In this document: positions 7,143-15,599 of the stretch, piece by piece
Layout: every line of letters begins with the position of its first letter
Position numbering within the stretch: the stretch's first letter is position 1
Origin: Gammaproteobacteria bacterium
Lineage (GTDB): Bacteria > Pseudomonadota > Gammaproteobacteria > Steroidobacterales > Steroidobacteraceae
Assembly: GCA_028293725.1 (NCBI GenBank)
Contig: JAQGOE010000337.1
Span: 1-53,838 of the forward strand
Direction of reading: 5' to 3'
DNA: 53,838 nucleotides
Translations under genes and position numbers: made by a program
The notes under the pieces: generated by a model
Told to the model about the DNA's origin: nothing
Database searches by the model: none
What the model saw: the letters and a program-made list of their open reading frames with translations, nothing else

Positions 7143-7931
7143 ATGTACACCTGGAATCCCCAAGACTACGCCCAGCACTCCCGCAGCCAGGAAGCCTGGG
7201 CCCGCGAGTTACTGACACAGATTGAGCTGAAACCTGACGATGTAGTTCTCGACATAGGGTGTGGCGACGGACGCACCACCGCTGCAATCGCGAGTAGCGT
7301 CCCCAAAGGACGCGTCGTAGGCGTGGACCTCTCGGCGAACATGGTCGCTCACGCGACAACTCAACACTGTCGGCCACCCACCAACAATCTACAGTATCTG
7401 CAGGCAGACGCAGCCGCGTTACCATTCACGACCGAATTCTCCGTCGTCTTCTCCAACGCAACCCTGCACTGGGTACCGGACCAACGCGCCGCCGTCCGCG
7501 GCATCGCTGGCGCTTTGCGGCCGGCGGGCAGATTTATCGCCCAAATGGGCGGCCAGGGAAACGTCGCGGAAGTCATAGCTGCTTTCGAGCACGTTGCCGG
7601 CGGCTCTCGCTGGCGCACCGTGGCCACGCTGGGTGAAGTGCCCTATCGCTTCCATGCTCCGGGCGCCTACGAAGGTTGGCTGCAGGAATACGGTATGGAG
7701 GTCCAGGAATGCCGGCTGATTCCGAAAGACATGGTGCACGAGGACACGCCCACGTTCATCGGTTGGCTACGCACGGCCTGGCATCCGTACACCGCGGGGG
7801 TTCCGCTGGAGTTACGGGACGCCTTTCTCCAGGACATTGCACAGCACTTTATGGCCGGCCACCCCCCGGACTCGCAGGGGCGTGTGCACGTTCCGACAGT
7901 GCGACTGCAGGTTCGGGCCCGAAAGATGTAG
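7143..7931 (+). CDS. Class I SAM-dependent methyltransferase (trans-aconitate methyltransferase-like)
   Basis: A 262-residue cytosolic methyltransferase. The SAM-binding motif I is VVLDIGCGDGRTTAAIAS (about residues 36-53), followed by VVGVDLSANMV (motif II) and VFSNATLHWVPDQ (motif IV region). The opening MYTWNPQDYAQHSRSQEAWA and the phrase NATLHWV are common to Tam-like enzymes, which methylate trans-aconitate or related acids. The start at 7143 is chosen because the family begins with this sequence; an upstream ATG at 7104 would add unrelated residues. The substrate is not proven. Confidence 0.8.
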   Translation: MYTWNPQDYAQHSRSQEAWARELLTQIELKPDDVVLDIGCGDGRTTAAIASSVPKGRVVGVDLSANMVAHATTQHCRPPTNNLQYLQADAAALPFTTEFSVVFSNATLHWVPDQRAAVRGIAGALRPAGRFIAQMGGQGNVAEVIAAFEHVAGGSRWRTVATLGEVPYRFHAPGAYEGWLQEYGMEVQECRLIPKDMVHEDTPTFIGWLRTAWHPYTAGVPLELRDAFLQDIAQHFMAGHPPDSQGRVHVPTVRLQVRARKM

Positions 7932-7988
7932 ACGACCGCGGGCAGAGTGTCGGTGGAGGCGCCGGGCTTTAAGGCCGAGGCTTTGAGA

Positions 7989-8013
7989 CGGAGGCTCCAA
8001 GGCCGAGCCTCCG
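7989..8013 (+). terminator. Hairpin after the methyltransferase gene
   Basis: CGGAGGCTC-N7-GAGCCTCCG, a perfect 9-bp stem about 60 bp after the stop and about 90 bp before trmB. There is no T run, so it could be a weak terminator or an RNA processing signal. Confidence 0.4.
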
Positions 8014-8101
8014 CCACCGCTCGCTTTCGGTATCGACCTCGGTTCGCGTAGGATGCGCACCCCCTGCACACCGGCGCGCCCGATGCCGCCTCTCGGACTT
8101 C

Positions 8102-8788
8102 ATGACTGACACAGAACACCCTCGCGCGATTCGCTCATTCGTGACCCGCGCGGGGCGAATCACCGACGCGCAGGTGCGCGCGCTCGAGGTTCTGTGGCCG
8201 AAGTACGGTGTGGAGTTCTCGGCCGGCGCACTCGACTGTGACGCCCTGTTCGGCAGGCATGCACCCCGAACGGTCGAAATCGGGTTCGGTAATGGCGAGA
8301 ACCTCGCCAAAATGGCCGCGGCCCACCCGGAGCGCGACTATCTCGGCATCGAAGTGCATCGCCCCGGTGTCGGGCGGTTATTACTGGCGGTCGAAGAGGC
8401 CCTTCTCACCAATGTCCGCGTCATCTGCCACGACGCCGTCGAGGTGTTGAGGGGCCAAATCCCCCAACAGTCACTTGATGAGGTTGTCATTCTCTTTCCC
8501 GACCCCTGGCCCAAAAAGAGGCATCACAAACGCCGCCTCGTCCAGGGCGCGTTCATAGAGTTGGTTACAGACCGGTTACGCCCGGAGGGCGTGCTGCGAA
8601 TGGCGACCGACTGGCAGCCCTATGCGGAAGAAATGCTCGCGGTTCTGACAGCCAACCCACGGTTGCGCAACCTGGCAGCGGATGGCACCTACATCCCGAG
8701 GCCAACCGAGCGCGCTGCCACACGCTTCGAGAAGCGCGGCGAGCGCCTCGGTCATGACGTTTGGGATCTCGCGTTCAATCGAATCTGA
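8102..8788 (+). CDS. trmB: tRNA (guanine-N7-)-methyltransferase
   Basis: A 228-residue enzyme that forms 7-methylguanosine at position 46 of tRNA. The SAM site appears as VEIGFGNGENLAKMA (about residues 57-71). The family signatures follow: YLGIEVHRPGVGRLL, VILFPDPWPKKRHHKRR (the catalytic Asp/Lys/Arg stretch) and a C-terminal TRFEKRGERLGHDVWDL that binds tRNA. Length and motifs agree well with TrmB. It is a single gene, with the small acidic protein downstream at 120 bp. Confidence 0.95.
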   Translation: MTDTEHPRAIRSFVTRAGRITDAQVRALEVLWPKYGVEFSAGALDCDALFGRHAPRTVEIGFGNGENLAKMAAAHPERDYLGIEVHRPGVGRLLLAVEEALLTNVRVICHDAVEVLRGQIPQQSLDEVVILFPDPWPKKRHHKRRLVQGAFIELVTDRLRPEGVLRMATDWQPYAEEMLAVLTANPRLRNLAADGTYIPRPTERAATRFEKRGERLGHDVWDLAFNRI

Positions 8789-8908
8789 CCGCTGGCGACA
8801 AGCCTTCGCTTGGACTGACGCGCTGCACTTCGAATCAGCTCTTGAAAGCGCCGCAGGCGAGGCGCAACATCGATTCGACCCTCAGTGTGCGCTTGAAGGA
8901 GATGCAAG

Positions 8909-9223
8909 ATGACGACTCCTCAACCGAGTGTCGGCGACTGGTATCGTTTGCATGGCGGCGAATCTTTCGAGATTGTTGCGCTCGATGTGGACGATGGCAC
9001 GATCGACATTCAATACTATGACGGCTCGCTCGAGGAGATGGAGCTCGAGGACTGGGAAGCGCAATGCGCCGAAGGCGCGATGGAATCGGCCGAAGCACCC
9101 GAGGACTGGAGTGGCTCGGTCGACATCGAGCGCGGCGACACCGAGGGTCGCGGCTCGGAGCCGTTCGGTGAGGAGCGTGATCTGCGGGCGAGCTCTCTCG
9201 ACGGGATCGACCTGTTCGAGTAG
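8909..9223 (+). CDS. Small acidic conserved protein (DUF6763-like)
   Basis: A 104-residue, very acidic, soluble protein. Its first half (VGDWYRLHGGESFEIVALD; GTIDIQYYDGSLEEMELEDW) resembles a family of short gammaproteobacterial proteins I recall as DUF6763. The second half is a run of Asp/Glu with little order (EDWSGSVDIERGD). AAGGAG 8-9 nt before the ATG is a strong ribosome-binding site. It meets the convergent Rieske gene with no bases between the two stop codons. The function is unknown. Confidence 0.75.
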   Translation: MTTPQPSVGDWYRLHGGESFEIVALDVDDGTIDIQYYDGSLEEMELEDWEAQCAEGAMESAEAPEDWSGSVDIERGDTEGRGSEPFGEERDLRASSLDGIDLFE

Positions 9224-9619
9224 TTAACCCACGTCAGCGAGTGCGCTGACGTCCACGCCATCCGCCAGCATGATGAATCCCGCCTCTACCGTGAGCGGTA
9301 CGGGGCGTAAGGATTGGCCGGCGCATGGGCCTATCACGCAATAGCCGTTCTGTTTTTCGAACACCGCTCCGTGCGACGAACAAAGAATGAGCGCGCCATC
9401 GGGCGTGAGAAACTTATGTGGCCGGAGATTGAGCGGATGTCCGGCGTGCGGGCAATGGTTGACATACCCGCGTACCTCCGTGCCTATCCTAACCACGAAT
9501 CCGCGCAGGGGCCAATCGCCCGTGCCGATGGTAAAGGCCCGCGCGCCAGACTCGTCGAGATCGGACAATCGACATACCACTCTTTCAACATCGAGGTCAG
9601 GGCCGGGGGCCATCGGCAC
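9224..9619 (-). CDS. Rieske [2Fe-2S] ferredoxin-like protein
   Basis: A 131-residue single-domain Rieske protein, an electron carrier. The two cluster-binding boxes are CPHAGHPLN (Cys and His) and CSSHGAVFEKQNGYCVIGPC (Cys and His, with the usual PC-G turn). There is no signal peptide or membrane anchor, so it is cytosolic, like ferredoxins of oxygenases or of nitrite-reductase small-subunit type. Its start overlaps the end of the upstream permease gene by 23 bp, so the two are translationally coupled. No oxygenase or reductase partner is in view. Confidence 0.85.
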   Translation of the reverse strand: MPMAPGPDLDVERVVCRLSDLDESGARAFTIGTGDWPLRGFVVRIGTEVRGYVNHCPHAGHPLNLRPHKFLTPDGALILCSSHGAVFEKQNGYCVIGPCAGQSLRPVPLTVEAGFIMLADGVDVSALADVG

Positions 9620-11018
9620 TCACCTGAAGTGCGGGAACACCGGCGCGCGACAACCCACCACGGCGTGTCAGGAAATACAACACGACGAGCCCCACCAAAC
9701 TCAAAGACGCGGTGTAGACGAAGAACGCCGGATACCCGATGTGCTCGACGACAAAACCTGACATGCCCTCGAGTATCTTTCCCGGAATGGCGTAGAGCGA
9801 CGACAACAGAGCGTATTGGGTAGCGGTATACCGGGGGCTCGTGAGACCGGAGAGAAACGTGAGGAGCGCTGTCCCCTGAACCGCGAGCGCCAGGTTGTCC
9901 AGCCCGTTGACGAGTCCGAGCCCGAGCAGGGTGGGAGTATGGGTCGTGGCGAGCAGCGCGAAACTCAGGTTCGAGGACATCAGCAGTACATTGCCAAGCA
10001 CCAGCGAGCGCAGCAGCCCGATCTTCGAGATGAGCACGCCCGCGATGAAAACCCCCAGAACCGACATCAACAGGCCGTAGACCTTCACGATCTTCGCGAT
10101 ATTGCTCAACGTGTAACCGTGGTCGATGTAAAACGGGTTCACCATGGAACCCATGGTGAAATCGGTCAGTCGGTAGGTCCCGACGAAGGCGAGCGTCAGC
10201 ATCGCCAGAGCCGGTCCATAGCGCACGAAGAAATCCAACAGCGGACAGAACACGGCACCCATGAACCACTCGCCCGCGTTAAGCAGCGGTCGCGGCCAGT
10301 GCGCACGGCGTTCGAGCCACATGATGACGCGCTCCTCCCGCGCGACCGACTCGCTCGCTACGCGCGGGTGCGGTTCCGGCACGAGCAGGGTGGTCACGAT
10401 GCCGACGCCGACGAGAGCGGCCATCGTCGCGTAGCTCGTGTGCCATCCAGAGTAGGCCGCTATGGTGAGCGCGCCGGCGCTCCCTGTGATGAGCGCTATT
10501 CGATAGCCGACCTGGTAGGCCGCCAGCAGCGCCCCCTGCGTCTCCACGGCGCCCGATTCGATGCGCCATGCATCCAGAGCGATATCCTGCGTAGCTGCAC
10601 AAAAAGCGACAAACAGCGCGCTGAGGGCCACGTCTCGCACCCCGGCGCTCGGATCGCTCAGGCTGAGTTTGAACAGTCCCAAGCCGAGACCGATCTGCGC
10701 CAGCAGCATCCAGCCACGTCGGCGGCCCAGAAGACGGTGGACGAAAGGTGGCGCCACGCGATCGACCACCGGCGCCCAGAGAAACTTGATCGAATAAAGA
10801 ATGCCGACCCACGAGAGCATCCCGATCGTCGAGCGCTGCACTCCCGCCTGCCGCAACCAGGCGGATAGCGTGGAGAACACCAGGTAGAAGGGCAACCCCG
10901 CGGAAAACCCCAGAAACAACATCGAGAGAACGCGCAGATTCCAATAGACGCGCAGCGCTTCGAGCCAGCTGCGGCGCGCGACGCTCGGGTCGGGGCCATT
11001 GACGGTGGGGATGGGCAT
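9597..11018 (-). CDS. AmpG-like major facilitator permease
   Basis: A 473-residue inner-membrane protein with about 12-14 hydrophobic spans. The start of the transporter core, LSMLFLGFSAGLPFYLVFST, and IGMLSWVGILYSIKFLWAP and ATQDIALDAWRIE are hallmarks of AmpG, which imports anhydro-muropeptides for peptidoglycan recycling. The ATG at 11018 is chosen because residues before it have no family match; it is 16 bp from the divergent pyrE start, so the promoters of both must be inside or across the other gene's 5' end. The Rieske gene overlaps the 3' end. It could also carry another substrate, as AmpG-like proteins form several clades. Confidence 0.85.
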   Translation of the reverse strand: MPIPTVNGPDPSVARRSWLEALRVYWNLRVLSMLFLGFSAGLPFYLVFSTLSAWLRQAGVQRSTIGMLSWVGILYSIKFLWAPVVDRVAPPFVHRLLGRRRGWMLLAQIGLGLGLFKLSLSDPSAGVRDVALSALFVAFCAATQDIALDAWRIESGAVETQGALLAAYQVGYRIALITGSAGALTIAAYSGWHTSYATMAALVGVGIVTTLLVPEPHPRVASESVAREERVIMWLERRAHWPRPLLNAGEWFMGAVFCPLLDFFVRYGPALAMLTLAFVGTYRLTDFTMGSMVNPFYIDHGYTLSNIAKIVKVYGLLMSVLGVFIAGVLISKIGLLRSLVLGNVLLMSSNLSFALLATTHTPTLLGLGLVNGLDNLALAVQGTALLTFLSGLTSPRYTATQYALLSSLYAIPGKILEGMSGFVVEHIGYPAFFVYTASLSLVGLVVLYFLTRRGGLSRAGVPALQVSADGPRP

Positions 11019-11034
11019 CTGGCAATGATATGAC

Positions 11035-11694
11035 ATGCAAGAGTACCAGCTCACGTTCATAGATCTCGCCCTGGAGCGGGAGGCCCTGCGTTTCGGCCAC
11101 TTCAAGCTCAAGTCCGGCCGGGAGAGTCCTTACTTCTTCAACGCCGGCCTGTTCAGCGACGGAAAATCCGCCGCCGTGCTCGGCCGCTGTTACGCGGCGG
11201 CCATCGTCCGTTCCGGGATCGCGTTCGACATGATCTTCGGCCCGGCTTACAAGGGAATTCCTCTGGCGACGGCCACGGTGGTGGCGCTGTCGGAGCACCA
11301 CAACCTCAATGTGCCTTACGCATTCAACCGCAAGGAAGCGAAGGACCACGGTGAGGGCGGTAAGGTGGTCGGCGCTCCCCTGCGCGGCCGTGTTTTGATC
11401 GTCGATGACGTAATCACGGCAGGCACGGCAGTGCGCGAGTCGCTCGACATCATTCGCGGCGCCGGAGCGGAGCCTGTTGCGGTCGCCCTGGCTTTGGACC
11501 GACAAGAGCGCGGTCAGGGCGCACTGACCGCAGTGCAGGAGGTTGAAAAGGAGCACGGCCTGAAGTGTGTGAGCATCGTCACACTTGCCGACCTCATCGA
11601 GACTCTGTCACGCACCACGGACGGACGAGTGCGCATTTCTGCCGAGCAGCTCACATCACTGCGTGCCTACAGAGAGCGTTATGGAGCCGGTTAA
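11035..11694 (+). CDS. pyrE: Orotate phosphoribosyltransferase
   Basis: A 219-residue enzyme of de novo pyrimidine synthesis: orotate plus PRPP gives OMP. The PRPP-binding motif [17 protein letters not shown] is about residues 120-136. The substrate loop ([14 protein letters not shown]) and the N-terminal [11 protein letters not shown] are typical of the gammaproteobacterial enzyme, as is the length. It lies near dut and coaBC, as in many enterobacteria, but with a DUF4124 gene in between. Confidence 0.97.
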   Translation: MQEYQLTFIDLALEREALRFGHFKLKSGRESPYFFNAGLFSDGKSAAVLGRCYAAAIVRSGIAFDMIFGPAYKGIPLATATVVALSEHHNLNVPYAFNRKEAKDHGEGGKVVGAPLRGRVLIVDDVITAGTAVRESLDIIRGAGAEPVAVALALDRQERGQGALTAVQEVEKEHGLKCVSIVTLADLIETLSRTTDGRVRISAEQLTSLRAYRERYGAG

Positions 11695-11758
11695 CGCTTG
11701 CCAGCGGCGTCAACTCAGTCAAAATACAGCGCTTGGATCAGTGGAAGGTGGGGGTTGC

Positions 11759-12409
11759 ATGTCCACGCGCGCACCGCGCATGGCCTTAGGTCTGATGATC
11801 GGCTTGGCAGGTTTGTTGCCTGCCGGCGCGGATGCCGCGTCGACCGATAAGAAGTCCACGACGTACCGCTGGGTCGACGAACAAGGTGTCGTCCACTACG
11901 GCGACAGTATTCCGCCCCAGTACGCTGAAAAAGAGCACGCGATGCTCAACAACCAGGGCGTCGTGGTAGGACACTCCGATGCCCAAAAGACGCCCGAGCA
12001 GCTAGCCATCGAGGCCAAGGAGTATGAGTCCACCCGCAAGCAGCAGCAGCACGATAACTTCCTCCTAACCACCTACACGTCCGTCAAGGACATCGAGTCC
12101 CTGCGTGACGTGCGGCTGGATCAGCTGCAGGGGCAGCGCACTGCCGCCGAGCAATACGTCGAGAATCTGCACTCGCGGCTCGTCGCTCTGCAGACGCGCG
12201 CCAAACACTTCCGGCCATATAACGCCCGTCCCGATGCTCACCGCATGCCCGACGATCTCGCCGAGGACCTCGTGCATACTCTCAACGAGATGCGCAGTCA
12301 GAGTAACGCGCTGAACGTCAAGAACGAGGAAGTATCGGCGGTCAGGGCGCAGTTCGATATGGATATCGATCGCTACCGCGCGTTGCACGAACCGCGCGTC
12401 AAGCGCTGA
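11759..12409 (+). CDS. Exported DUF4124-domain protein
   Basis: A 216-residue envelope protein. The N-terminus is a Sec signal peptide (MALGLMIGLAGLLPAGADA), then the DUF4124 motif YRWVDEQGVVHYGDSIPPQYA (about residues 34-55). The rest is mostly helical with coiled-coil character (SVKDIESLRDVRLDQLQGQ; LNEMRSQSNALNVKNEEV). The start ATG at 11759 puts the signal peptide at the front; an earlier start would run through pyrE-overlapping sequence. The function of DUF4124 proteins is poorly known; they are often linked to the periplasm or cell wall. It converges with dut, 13 bp apart. Confidence 0.8.
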   Translation: MSTRAPRMALGLMIGLAGLLPAGADAASTDKKSTTYRWVDEQGVVHYGDSIPPQYAEKEHAMLNNQGVVVGHSDAQKTPEQLAIEAKEYESTRKQQQHDNFLLTTYTSVKDIESLRDVRLDQLQGQRTAAEQYVENLHSRLVALQTRAKHFRPYNARPDAHRMPDDLAEDLVHTLNEMRSQSNALNVKNEEVSAVRAQFDMDIDRYRALHEPRVKR

Positions 12410-12422
12410 GCGGTACCTACGG

Positions 12423-12893
12423 CTACTGCCGCCCCGAATGCCCGAAACCGCCCGCGCCGCGCGCGCTGGCGGCGAAATCCTCCACCACCTGAAGCTCGAC
12501 CTGTACTACGGGTACAATGACGAGCTGCGCAATGCGCTCGCCGGGCTGAATCGTGAAAGGCTCGCTGCCGCGGTTCCACACCGACACCATCAGCTGCCCC
12601 TGGTAATCGGAATCGATCAGGCCGACCAGGTTACCCAACACGATGCCGTGCTTATGCCCCAGACCGGAGCGCGGCAGAATGACCGCGGCCAACCCGGGAT
12701 CCTCCACGTGGATCGCGAGTCCGGTTGGAATGAGCTCGGCGCGTCCGGCCGCCAATATGAGCGAGGCACCGAGGCAGGCACGCAAGTCCATGCCGGCAGA
12801 GCCCGCGGTCGCGTACGCCGGAAGGGGAAATTCGTTTCCGATGCGCGCGTCGAGAATCCGCACCTTGAGCGGGCGGCGGGTGTTTTGATTCAT
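12423..12893 (-). CDS. dut: Deoxyuridine 5'-triphosphate nucleotidohydrolase
   Basis: A trimeric dUTPase of 156 residues that turns dUTP into dUMP, keeping uracil out of DNA and feeding thymidylate synthesis. All five motifs are present: [46 protein letters not shown] and the C-terminal arm [10 protein letters not shown]. It follows coaBC on the same strand with only 2 bp between, the classic coaBC-dut operon. Confidence 0.97.
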   Translation of the reverse strand: MNQNTRRPLKVRILDARIGNEFPLPAYATAGSAGMDLRACLGASLILAAGRAELIPTGLAIHVEDPGLAAVILPRSGLGHKHGIVLGNLVGLIDSDYQGQLMVSVWNRGSEPFTIQPGERIAQLVIVPVVQVELQVVEDFAASARGAGGFGHSGRQ

Positions 12894-12895
12894 GG

Positions 12896-14122
12896 TTAGC
12901 CTAGCGCCGAGTCGCGCTGGGCGACGCCCGTGCGGGCCGCGACGAAAGACTCGGCGATGAGCGCGACCAACTCGCGGGCCAACGCCAGCTTGGACGCCTT
13001 GCCCAATTCATGTCGCTTATTGCGCCACAGGACGATGAGCTGGTTGTCCTCGCAATCGAAAGCCTTGTCGTGACCGACTTCGTTAGCAGCGATCATATCG
13101 AGGTTCTTTTTGAGGAGCTTGAGGCGGGCATTTTGCTCGACGGACTCTGTCTCGGCGGCGAAGCCCACGACGAACGGTCGATCCGGTCGGGCCGCCACCG
13201 TGGCCAGCACGTCAGAGGTCCGTTCCATACACAAATCCAGGGTGTCGGACGTCTTCTTGATCTTCTGATCGGCGGGACGCGCGGGCCTATAGTCCGCTAC
13301 TGCGGCGGTCGAAATGAAAATATCCGTCCCCTCGACCTCTTTGAGCACCGCGGCGAGCATGTCAGCAGCGCTCTCCACGTCGATTCGCCGCACACCCGGG
13401 GGCGTCGGCAAGCTCACAGGCCCACTCACCAGAACCACTTCGGCACCGGCTTCACGCGCCGCCTGTGCGACCGCGAAACCCATTTTTCCCGAGCTTCGGT
13501 TGCTGATGAAACGCACGGGATCGATCCGTTCCCGGGTCGGTCCGGCGGAGATCAGCACCCGACGACCTAGCAAAGGACCCGTGCCATTTGGCAAGCCGGC
13601 GATGCGGTCCACCAGTTCCAGGGGCTCGAGCATCCGCCCCTCACCGACTTCACCGCACGCCTGGTCCCCCGAGCCGGGCCCGAATATATGGATGCCCCGT
13701 TGCTGGAGCGTTCCCACATTGGCCCGGGTCGCCGCGTTCGCCCACATGATGTGATTCATCGCGGGCGCGACCGCGATCGGGGCCTCCGTCGCCAAACATA
13801 ATGTGGTGAGCAGGTCGTCGGCCTGCCCGGCGGCCAGGCGGGCCAAAAAGTCCGCGGTAGCCGGGGCGATCAGAACGACCTCCGCCCAACGGGCCAGCTC
13901 GATGTGCCCCATGGCGGCCTCCGCGGCGGCATCCCATAGATCGGTCCGCACCGGGCGCCCCGAAACGGCCTGGAAGGTCGTTGCGGTCACGAATTCCCGC
14001 GCGGACGCCGTCATGACCACCTGAACCTCCGCTCCACGCTCGCGCAGGCGCCGGACCAGGTCCGGGCTCTTGTAGGCGGCAATACCGCCAGTCACGCCCA
14101 GCAGAATACGTTTACCTTGCAT
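12896..14122 (-). CDS. coaBC: Bifunctional phosphopantothenoylcysteine decarboxylase / phosphopantothenate-cysteine ligase
   Basis: A 408-residue coenzyme A biosynthesis enzyme. The CoaC half (about 1-190) is an FMN flavoprotein with [18 protein letters not shown], the active-site His region [11 protein letters not shown], the PAMNHIMW motif and the reactive Cys in [11 protein letters not shown]. The CoaB half (about 190-400) has [18 protein letters not shown] and GKMGFAVA for CTP and substrate binding. It heads the operon with dut. A second step of the same pathway, coaD, lies 5 kb away in this window. Confidence 0.97.
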   Translation of the reverse strand: MQGKRILLGVTGGIAAYKSPDLVRRLRERGAEVQVVMTASAREFVTATTFQAVSGRPVRTDLWDAAAEAAMGHIELARWAEVVLIAPATADFLARLAAGQADDLLTTLCLATEAPIAVAPAMNHIMWANAATRANVGTLQQRGIHIFGPGSGDQACGEVGEGRMLEPLELVDRIAGLPNGTGPLLGRRVLISAGPTRERIDPVRFISNRSSGKMGFAVAQAAREAGAEVVLVSGPVSLPTPPGVRRIDVESAADMLAAVLKEVEGTDIFISTAAVADYRPARPADQKIKKTSDTLDLCMERTSDVLATVAARPDRPFVVGFAAETESVEQNARLKLLKKNLDMIAANEVGHDKAFDCEDNQLIVLWRNKRHELGKASKLALARELVALIAESFVAARTGVAQRDSALG

Positions 14123-14366
14123 GGAGGCTCTCGTTCCACGATGACTCGATTATCGTGCGACGCTCCCCACCCACGCAAACCATAGATAGGAATATGTCGA
14201 TAGCCTTCTATTTGATCGGCCGCTCGGCGGTGGAATCGGGCGTGCGTCCCAGCCCTTTTACAGAATTTCCCCTCGTGAGGATTTCATCACGACATTCCGT
14301 GACATGCCGTGCTTTGCTAGACTCGTCTCACAATTAAGACGATGACCGGGAAAGCGTGGAGTTTTG

Positions 14367-15287
14367 ATGAATCGGGGAATGACTTCACTGCTGGCAGCCA
14401 CCTGCCTGCTGCTCACCAGTATCACTGCTCACTCGAAGACCTCGAGCACGAGTACTCCCGTACATCACCGTCACCACGCCCACCAGGCGAGTCGAGCCTC
14501 TCTGTCGCTCGATGAGCCGGGTCTGCGATCGAGCGCGGCTCTCATCTTCGACGAAACTCATTCGACCGTCCTGTATTCGAGGCACGCCGACGTTGCGATG
14601 CCTATCGCGTCCATCTCGAAGCTCGTGACCGCTCTGACGGTCGCGGATGCGAAGCAGCCGATGGATGAAGTGATCGAGATTACCGACGAGGACCGCGCGA
14701 TCGGCAAGGGCGCCTCTTCACGCCTAGCCGTCGGTACGCGACTCACCCGCGGCGACCTGTTTCACCTGGCCCTCATGGCCTCGGAAAATCGTGCCGCCCA
14801 TGCGTTGGCGCGCAATTATCCGGGTGGCATCGCGGCCTTCATGCCGGCGATGAACGCGAAGGCGAGAGAGCTCGGCATGAGCAGCTCGCACTTCGTCGAG
14901 CCCACAGGCCTTTCGAGCAACAACGTTGCCAGTCCCGAGGACCTGTCGAAGCTCGTGATGGCGGCCTCCAAGAACGCGACGATCCGGGAATACTCCACCG
15001 ACCCGGGCTACGACGTACGCGTCGGCCGGCGGATGGTTGGATTCCACAACACGAACTCGCTGGTAAACAACCCGACCTGGGACATCGTCGTGCAGAAGAC
15101 CGGCTACATCGAAGAGGCCGGCCGCTGCCTGGTGATGCAGACGGTGATCGAAGGCCGCACGATCGTGATCGTGTTGTTGAATTCGTTCGGCAAGCAGACT
15201 CGCGTTGCCGACGCTACGCGTGTGCGTAGGTGGATGGAAGCCAAGCTGCTGCAGGCGGCCTCGGCCGAAGTCGCGGGCAAGACTTAG
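14367..15287 (+). CDS. pbpG: D-alanyl-D-alanine endopeptidase (PBP7 type)
   Basis: A 306-residue periplasmic serine peptidase that trims peptidoglycan cross-links. A signal peptide (MTSLLAATCLLLTSITAHS) is followed by the S11 motifs: SISK (active Ser and Lys), SEN in LMASENRAAHA, and KTG in VVQKTGYIEEAGRC. There is no large C-terminal domain, which separates PBP7/8 from PBP5-type carboxypeptidases. ATG 14367 follows a TTG directly; ATG is the likelier start. The adjacent AmpG-like permease and FtsEX, which activates cell-wall hydrolases, fit a cell-wall remodelling theme, but there is no operon. Confidence 0.88.
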   Translation: MNRGMTSLLAATCLLLTSITAHSKTSSTSTPVHHRHHAHQASRASLSLDEPGLRSSAALIFDETHSTVLYSRHADVAMPIASISKLVTALTVADAKQPMDEVIEITDEDRAIGKGASSRLAVGTRLTRGDLFHLALMASENRAAHALARNYPGGIAAFMPAMNAKARELGMSSSHFVEPTGLSSNNVASPEDLSKLVMAASKNATIREYSTDPGYDVRVGRRMVGFHNTNSLVNNPTWDIVVQKTGYIEEAGRCLVMQTVIEGRTIVIVLLNSFGKQTRVADATRVRRWMEAKLLQAASAEVAGKT

Positions 15288-15305
15288 CAGCGCGTCGGAC
15301 GCGCT

Positions 15306-15590
15306 CTAGGGTCTGTCTTTGCTCGGGGCGGCCGTCGCGCCGCCGCGGGCGACCAACACGACGTCGATCGTCTCCGTCTCGGGATCGAAGACGATCTGTG
15401 CTTCGCGCCGCTGCAGCTGCCGCGTAACCTGGGCCACCTTCTGATCGAGCGACACGTCCCGCTCGCCATATTCCGTACCCTCGCGCAGCACGAACGACTC
15501 GAGTACGCCGCGCAAGGCGTCTTCCGAAAGCTCGGTGTACGGAACGGCTATCGGTTCGGCGGGTTCGGCGGACTCGTCAGCTTCAGTCAG
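15306..15590 (-). CDS. YheU-like (UPF0270) protein with probable CTG start
   Basis: About 94 residues; the core (VPYTELSEDALRGVLESFV, LREGTEYGERDVSLDQKVAQ) matches the short YheU/UPF0270 family. In this frame the only start candidates after the upstream stop are CTG at 15590 and a late TTG at 15515, which would delete the conserved N-terminal segment. CTG 15590 is preceded by AGGAG with a 6-nt spacer. That AGGAG overlaps the TAG stop of ftsX, and the frame is the same as ftsX, so the gene is coupled to or could be reached by readthrough from ftsX. No function is known for YheU beyond its conservation. Family call fairly sure; start unusual. Confidence 0.7.
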   Translation of the reverse strand: MTEADESAEPAEPIAVPYTELSEDALRGVLESFVLREGTEYGERDVSLDQKVAQVTRQLQRREAQIVFDPETETIDVVLVARGGATAAPSKDRP

Positions 15591-15599
15591 GTGATACTC

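Noticed and set aside
9816..10868. A 350-codon frame opposite the AmpG-like gene
   Set aside because: Antisense, very polar sequence with many Arg, Gln and His; no similarity.
14155..14337. A 60-codon frame upstream of pbpG
   Set aside because: No ribosome-binding site and no protein-like pattern; it occupies the promoter region.
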